Shown here piece by piece: positions 58,596 through 64,000 of a DNA stretch of 64,000 nucleotides; position 1 is the first letter of the stretch; every line of letters starts with the position of its first letter. The stretch covers positions 5,332,001-5,396,000 of the forward strand of contig CM063106.1 in assembly GCA_031841125.1 (NCBI GenBank). Direction: 5' to 3'. The position numbers and the translations under genes were made by a program. A model generated the notes under the pieces. That model saw nothing but the letters and a program-made list of their open reading frames with translations. It searched no databases and was not told where the DNA came from. Source of the stretch: Acanthococcus lagerstroemiae (lineage: Eukaryota; Arthropoda; Insecta; Hemiptera; Eriococcidae).

Positions 58596-59210
58596 TTAGT
58601 AAGTGGTCATTCTCATTTTAGTTTTCCCGTCTGGCAATATCCATGTCCATTTCCTTTTGACTTTTTTCTTGTAAAAAGTGTTTGCAGTACGCAAGTTTAA
58701 TTTTTGGGCCATTTCTACTAATCTTTCCCCCCTGTCGTTTCTCTCCCCCAGACCAAATGGGCCGCAGTGTTTTGAGTTTGCCTCCCCTCCTACTGTATTC
58801 CTTCTCTTTTTGAATTGTTCCCTCCTGCTTGTCATAAAATTTATCTACATCTACCTTCTCTGCTTCGGCTGTAGGTGCATCCACTTGCAAGATTAGAATT
58901 TTTGTATTCTCATCTATTTTCAGTTTCATTGGGCATATTCTTTAAGATATTTTAATTTCCACAACATTATTTTCGATATTTTTGTTAATATGTAACCTTT
59001 TGTGGAACCAAAGTAGTATAGATAGTTGCCTCTCCTCCTTTCTACCAGTCTTTCCCCATATTTTCTAACTGCTGACAGTCCAGACATTGCCCCACTTAAT
59101 TTTTCTATTTCCTTTTCAAATAGGTATAATATGTCATTATACAGTAATTTCCAACAGGGATTTCTAACTTTGTATTTCATCATTCCAGATTATGCTGTAG
59201 CGAAACCGTC
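58596..59210 (-). pseudogene. RTE-like endonuclease fragment, minus strand
   Basis: A second RTE-like copy, 5' part only, nested in the TIR element. On the minus strand: 'LSGAMSGLSAVRKYGERLVE' and 'GNYLYYFGSTKGY' (59130-58990) are the N-terminal endonuclease region; then 'ILQVDAPTAEAEKVDVDKFY' (58900-58840); and after a shift 'GERNDRGERLVEMAQKLNL' and 'KKKVKRKWTWILPDGKTK' (58760-58610). The catalytic 'GDFNAKVG' segment is missing or scrambled between these parts. No RT domain follows. Less closely related to the 31.3-kb copy than a recent duplicate would be. Confidence 0.8.
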
Positions 59211-59900
59211 TTCAGCTCAAGGCAAACATATTGTCCTGGAGTGGATTCGGAATTCGCATAGCACGAGAGAAAGATTCCATGAGCACGAAGCCAAAAGGAG
59301 TTGTGAGAATTGCTCAAAGGAAATTGTAAAAAATAATATTATGTTCAAAAATGATGCTGATAATAATAGTAATAACTATACAAGTAATAATTGTATATGT
59401 GAATGATAATAACATGTAGATACAGTAGTCATATGCTATTGAATTTTTATTTTTCTGCGTTTCTTGTCCAATTTGTAATAAATTGCCTTAATTCAGTATG
59501 ATTATGAAGGTTCTCTTAGAGAAAATAGTGTTTCTGTATCCCAGAAGCCCCAGAAGGCATGTGTAGCCGATGAGTGGAATGATATTCACAACCAAGTGGA
59601 AAAACGTACACGCAGTTTTGTTGCACCGCTGTGGTGACGCAACTACGCAACGAATACGCAAAGTCCCTAAAAAGCCCCTCGAGCGAAGTGGAGAAGTAGT
59701 GGAGCTGCAGCTACTTCGCCCCTACGTAAATTTACACTGCTGTGGTGAGATCTACGCACAGGCAGTCCGTAACTCTGCGCAGCCACTATTTTTACATGTG
59801 TTTTTAGTGGAGACTTCCACAGCGTTACCACAGTTTTCGAGTGGTGGGTGCCGCAACTATTTTCCCGTTTTAGTGGTGGAATGTTCAGCGGGATGGTAAC

Positions 59901-61260
59901 ATCTTTTAATTCTAAGGCAAGTATTTTTACGCGGTAAAAATTGCGTAATATGCGCTACAAACCTCAAAAATAAGCAAAAATATTTCTAAAATTGCCAAAA
60001 TATGCAAAAATGGCTTTTCCAAAACAAGACAACGTGGGTATCAAAACGTAGGATTTTTTCAGCTAAATCGAATGAAACATGTGTCTGGCGCATAAAATGA
60101 ATCACCAAAATAAAACAGAAAAAAAGAAACAATTTAGAACTTTGCTAGTTGGGGCCAACGGTGTTTAACAGCGCTACGGTCCATAAGTCAAACCTACTTC
60201 GAGATTGTAGCATGCAGCATGTATTTCAGTCATTATGAAGTAAAAATAAAAAAATGGCAATGCACTGAAATGTACGATTTTATGCGGAAATATGCATATT
60301 TCCTTAAATATGTATACGTTTCCTCAAGTAGGAATGCAAAAATGGCTCATTTTGCTTGGAATTTCACGAATCGTCAAGATAATATAGTTATGCGCAGAAA
60401 TAATCAGTAGGAAAAATTTGAAAATTCATGAAAAAGCTTGCCCTATATTATGACCTAAGAGAAGTAGAGCTACTCCAAGGTCCTTCCTAGCTGTCTTTTT
60501 GAAGATGAAGTTCATCAGCCTGTTGCATGTCAACGCACATTTCTCAAGTTTGTGATCGCTAATATTATTATCTTGCATCGTGTTATTTTTTATTTTTTAA
60601 ATTTTAAATTTGTTCAGTTGGAACAATTCGAACTTCTAACAAAATTAGCCATCTAATACGTATCCAAAACATTTGCTCACAATGCATACTTTCCATATTT
60701 TTTTCAAATTTTCATTTCTTAACCCCGTGGTAATTTTCTTCATTCTATGAAAATCCTACTTATTATGACTTTTCAGCTATGAATTTTTTAATAAATTAAA
60801 AAAATTTGCAACGTTCTTTCTTAAGGGGCTAAACAGATTTTGGTAACACCTGCTCAATCGATTTCGATGATTTTGTCATTTGATGTTATCACTGTTTTCC
60901 ATTAAGGTAAAGTGACGTTTATTGGTCAGGTTTTCTCGGACGGTCATATCTCGAGCTCTAATTACATGGGGGGGGGGAGTTGATTTTGGAATCGTCGATA
61001 GAAACTTTCATCTTTCCTCTACAATTTACGACATGATGGCGCTGCTATCATCTCCCCGGATTAATCCACAGGCATTTGCTACGAAAGGCTCAAAACCAAA
61101 ATTTGATAACTGTTGCCAATTATCGGTCTGCAGAATTTTTCATTATTAATCATAGCATATAGTAGAGTTCATACTATCAAGAATGAGTTTCACTTACACG
61201 CACCGACTTCAAGCTCAAGTGCTACTTTCTATGAATTTTTGAAAATTAATATGTTAAAAT
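59901..61260. other. Gene-free stretch
   Basis: 'aaaatatgcaaaaatggc' and related 'atatgca' words recur at 59995-60350. A G homopolymer is at 60968-60977. No gene recognised. Confidence 0.35.
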
Positions 61261-61261
61261 T

Positions 61262-61291
61262 TGTCAATTATTGGTTCACCAATAATTGGCA
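61262..61291. repeat. Near-perfect 14-bp hairpin
   Basis: 'tgtcaattattggt' and 'accaataattggca' are reverse complements with one mismatch around a 2-base loop. Confidence 0.7.
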
Positions 61292-61635
61292 CAATCTGAA
61301 AAAAATTATCTGAAATTGATAGAATGAAAAGAAGAAAGTTAAATTCAGTTATTCATTGTAATTAAAGTAAAATACAAAAATCATAAAAATGCCAAAAAGG
61401 CTCGGCAGAATGAAAAAATAAAGAATCTAACAAGAGAACAATAAGTGGCATTTTACATTACTACGTTTCAGAATGTTTCACTATTTTCTCTGTTCATAAT
61501 TAAACGCAAAAAAATGTCTATAAAAATGGGTAATTTTTTCTATGAATTATATCACAGCCCATTCAGAGTTGAAGGATATAAACATAATATTTACATCTGT
61601 TAGAATATATTCCTTACTTAAGTTGTTATATTTCT
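61292..61635. other. Gene-free stretch
   Basis: No recognised feature. Confidence 0.35.
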
Positions 61636-61886
61636 TGGTCTCTCGACCAGGAGGTTGTGTCTCTCCACTTTTTTCTCTGCTGCGCTAATCTTTTTATTTC
61701 TGAGAATTTACATGTTATATCCTTTATTATCTGCTCTTCATCCTTTCCAGTTCCTTCCTTCAACCATTCCTTCTAGCAATAATATCCATATCTCTTTATG
61801 ATTATATTCCAAATTTCTCTTTTCCCTCCTATCCGCCTCAATAATTCCTCATTTCTGATCTTCTCTGTCCATTTGATTTTCAACAT
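61636..61886 (-). pseudogene. LINE C-terminal tail remnant
   Basis: The minus strand from ATG at 61884-61886 reads 'MLKIKWTEKIRNEELLRRIG', 'KREIWNIIIKRYGYYC' then a stop, and in a shifted frame 'KDITCKFSEIKRLAQQRKKW RD'-like sequence near 61640-61680. This matches the well-known C-terminal end of many arthropod LINE proteins (a 'NEEVLRRIG' segment followed by 'RLAQDRxxWR'). Only the tail is present, as expected for a 5'-truncated LINE insertion. The lineage is not certain. Confidence 0.65.
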
Positions 61887-63360
61887 TCCTAAAATATAAG
61901 AAAATAATTCACTTCGAGATATCCTAAATTGTTGAATATAAAACTGAATATATGAACGCCTTTACATCATGGAGGAGAGAAAACGGCAAAAGACAGTAAT
62001 GAAATCTGTTTCAATTAGTAGTGCACACACCTACAGGCTAGGGGCCATTAGTTCACACGCCTCCAAAGCTAATTGGTCTCTAATGTAGCTATTCAGAATG
62101 CGTTGTCATAAAGAACTACCATCCAGTTCTACTTGAATTGATGAAATTTTGCCGGCAATTGTCGAGTGGCTCATTTTCAGGTCCCGAAAGTATGAAGACG
62201 GTGCCTTGATAATAATCCGAGATACATGGGCTGGTGCATTGTTGTATATATTCAGAGTGACACAGTGACAATGTGAGTGAAAGAAAAGGAGAAAAATAAC
62301 GAAAAAATACATTTATAAATGACCTGTTAACTGTAGGAAAATCGAGAATATGTTTCGTCACCATGTATTTGAAATAGCGTAAGTAAAATGAGGTTGATGA
62401 TCGTGTCACTTCTGTGTGACAGTATATTGCTGTGTAATACTATATTTCTGGAAGTCACGATTCGACTACAATTTGCAAACAATGATCAAAAGACCATCAA
62501 TTTGCATACCGCAAAGTGATTCTTCAGTCATACAAGTAGGTTTCGAATCGATTCTTAACTGATTAATTTGTGCATGGGAAATTACATTGACTCGTAAAAC
62601 ATACATAAAGTGCTATCAGGTAGAGCAGAGTGTTAATTTCCTACTCGGAAATTCATCGACTACAATCGATCTGAGCCCTAGAGTTAACATAATTTCATTT
62701 CTGTAGCAATTGGCGTTGCAGTTTCGGGTCGATAAGGTATAGTCGCGAACTCATTTCCGGCTTGCAACTCAATTAGGGCTGGGGTAGATCGAACTTTTCT
62801 TTGCCGTATTTTTGTGTCAACCGAAAGATCGAAAAGTTTACGTTGTCGAGTTCGGAAAATGGAAACTGAACAACAAACTTGTATAGCTGGAAAGTTCTAC
62901 GCCGAGAAGTCGAGTCAGCTTAGAAGACGATGAGCGACAAACACTCGAATGTTAGGTCGACTGATTAATGCCGGTGCGTCATTGCCACTGTTTGGTACGT
63001 TCGGTATAATTTACGGGAGATTTAGAGATACAGGTCGATGGGTCTCGTGGAAGTTATATATTTTCAGTTTAATTTTATCTACATCAATCAGACCCATGGG
63101 AATAATTTGACAATTTATCGAATATTTTTTCTTTTTCGTCTCTTTCTAACGTTTTTATTTCAACATGCACAACCAGTGACACATTGGCTTCGAATATAGT
63201 TACGAAAAAGGGATTATTTTTATAAGAAAGTTTTCAGTGACAGTGTGACTGATTTTAAGCTACCTATTTTTTCCATTTTACTTCCGGAAGTATTTTGGGT
63301 TACGATTAACAACTGACCTACGTAGAGGAAACCTATATCTATACGGAACTGAAAAAAATG
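61887..63360. other. Gene-free stretch
   Basis: CpG is denser at 62700-63010. The minus-strand frames at 62106-62409 have no motif. No gene recognised. Confidence 0.35.
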
Positions 63361-63369
63361 AAAAAAAAA

Positions 63370-63430
63370 TGGATAGGGTTTCGAACTCGGATCCTTTCCT
63401 TATTTCTGACTGCGACTCTGCTACATGTAT
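63370..63430 (-). other. tRNA-promoter-like fragment (A and B boxes), possible SINE remnant
   Basis: The minus strand has 'TAGCAGAGTCGC' (63412-63423, A box-like) and 'GAGTTCGAAACCC' (63376-63388, B box-like), then a T-rich run. The spacing is shorter than in a real tRNA and the T stem does not pair, so it is not a functional tRNA gene. It is not the same family as the three SINEs above. Confidence 0.25.
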
Positions 63431-64000
63431 CTGTGCGTTATATGAAAATAAATACGTGCTCGGGTTACAATTGTATTCAAATTGAGAAGCATCGCATCAG
63501 AAAAAAGGAAACGATGTGGCTTCGGGTGTGAATAATGAAAGATTTTCGGTTCGATTCTGTTTTTCCTGCATCTAACATCAGTGCTAACTCGAAAAATATG
63601 TTCTGTCGCGTACGTTTATACTTTGAATCCCATCTTGAAGAATCCATTTCCTCCACTCCGGTTGGAAGATCGGATTTAGTACGTTTTCTGTGATCACGTA
63701 AACATAGGAGGAGTACGTGTACAAATTTTCACGTTTTGAATTTTAATACACGCTTAGTCAGTTGCAGTGAGATATTTACTATCCAACAGTCTGGTTGTTA
63801 TACCCAGAGCGGGATTCAGGTGAAATACCTTACAGAGCCATTTTAAAAAAAAATACCGCCTTCTGTAATAAAATATATTAGTCTAATTCCTTTTCGTCTT
63901 TGTTTTATTCTTTCTTTTCCCACTTTGTCAATCTCAGTTTCAGAAAATTAGCATCCGACTTGGACAAAATTTCCTTCAAAGATTTTCTTCAAAAATCTCT
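63431..64000. other. Gene-free stretch to window end
   Basis: No recognised feature. Confidence 0.35.

Larger units (their letters stand above)
56542..59900. mobile_element. 3.36-kb TIR element with iterated ends and nested insertions
   Basis: 'gttgcatcccgttgaacatt' at 56542-56561 matches the reverse complement of 59880-59900 ('gttaccatcccgctgaacat'). Each end then carries about 300 bp of iterated 'gtagYtgcagctccacta' words, in opposite orientation at the two ends (56580-56860 and 59600-59860). Between them are decayed exon-like sequence (56980-57480), a tandem repeat split by a small MITE (57797-58475), and a minus-strand RTE fragment (58596-59210). The long complex TIR, size and possible internal intron suggest a once-autonomous DNA transposon of unassigned superfamily. 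No unambiguous target-site duplication. Confidence 0.7.

Noticed and set aside
63370..63430. A functional tRNA gene on the minus strand
   Set aside because: A and B boxes are present but the T stem does not pair and the spacing is too short for a tRNA.

Overview
The window looks like a piece of an arthropod (most likely insect) nuclear genome: AT-rich, no long uninterrupted host reading frame, no operon-like packing, and densely seeded with eukaryotic transposable elements. That assignment rests on the element types (Ty3/gypsy, RTE-like LINE, tRNA-derived SINE, terminal-inverted-repeat DNA elements); I cannot name the species. I found no protein-coding host gene I would defend. Most open frames in the window are chance or repeat-driven.

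Layout. 1-3420 (minus strand): a Ty3/gypsy retrotransposon cut by the window edge, with a fully open protease-RT-RNase H-integrase frame, a canonical -1 frameshift heptamer, and a gag frame broken by two TAA codons. 10.3-16.3 kb: three copies of one tRNA-derived SINE, each with target-site duplications, plus a 233-bp MITE at 13.87 kb. 16.65-18.56 kb: a 1.9-kb foldback element built from a short self-complementary unit. 20.6-21.9 kb: a dispersed repeat followed by an array of degenerate 'agactcttcaagact' motifs, which recur at 41.8 and 54.1-55.0 kb. 24.03-25.31 kb: a complete-looking TIR element with palindromic 'agaatgcgcgcattct' subterminal repeats and a fragment resembling Ginger/KRBA2-type integrase proteins. 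31.3-35.8 kb: an RTE-like non-LTR retrotransposon, decayed and interrupted by a 1.4-kb insertion that itself contains a foldback sequence. 39.35-40.32 kb: a TIR element at a TA dinucleotide. 42.61-42.71 kb: a pre-miRNA-sized hairpin. 45.6-46.9 kb: a degenerate long-period repeat array, related to one at 28.9-29.35 kb. 56.54-59.90 kb: a 3.36-kb TIR element with iterated ends, decayed exon-like sequence, an internal tandem repeat split by a small MITE, and a nested minus-strand RTE fragment. 61.64-61.89 kb: the C-terminal tail of another LINE.

Possible host signals are weak: a candidate 5' exon ending in a strong splice donor at 50,059/50,060, and CpG-richer islands near 36.6-37.6 and 44.1-44.7 kb, each with a consensus CRE (TGACGTCA). 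The rest is gene-free sequence in which I see nothing definite. The elements do not work together as a pathway; they record successive insertions, including elements nested in other elements.
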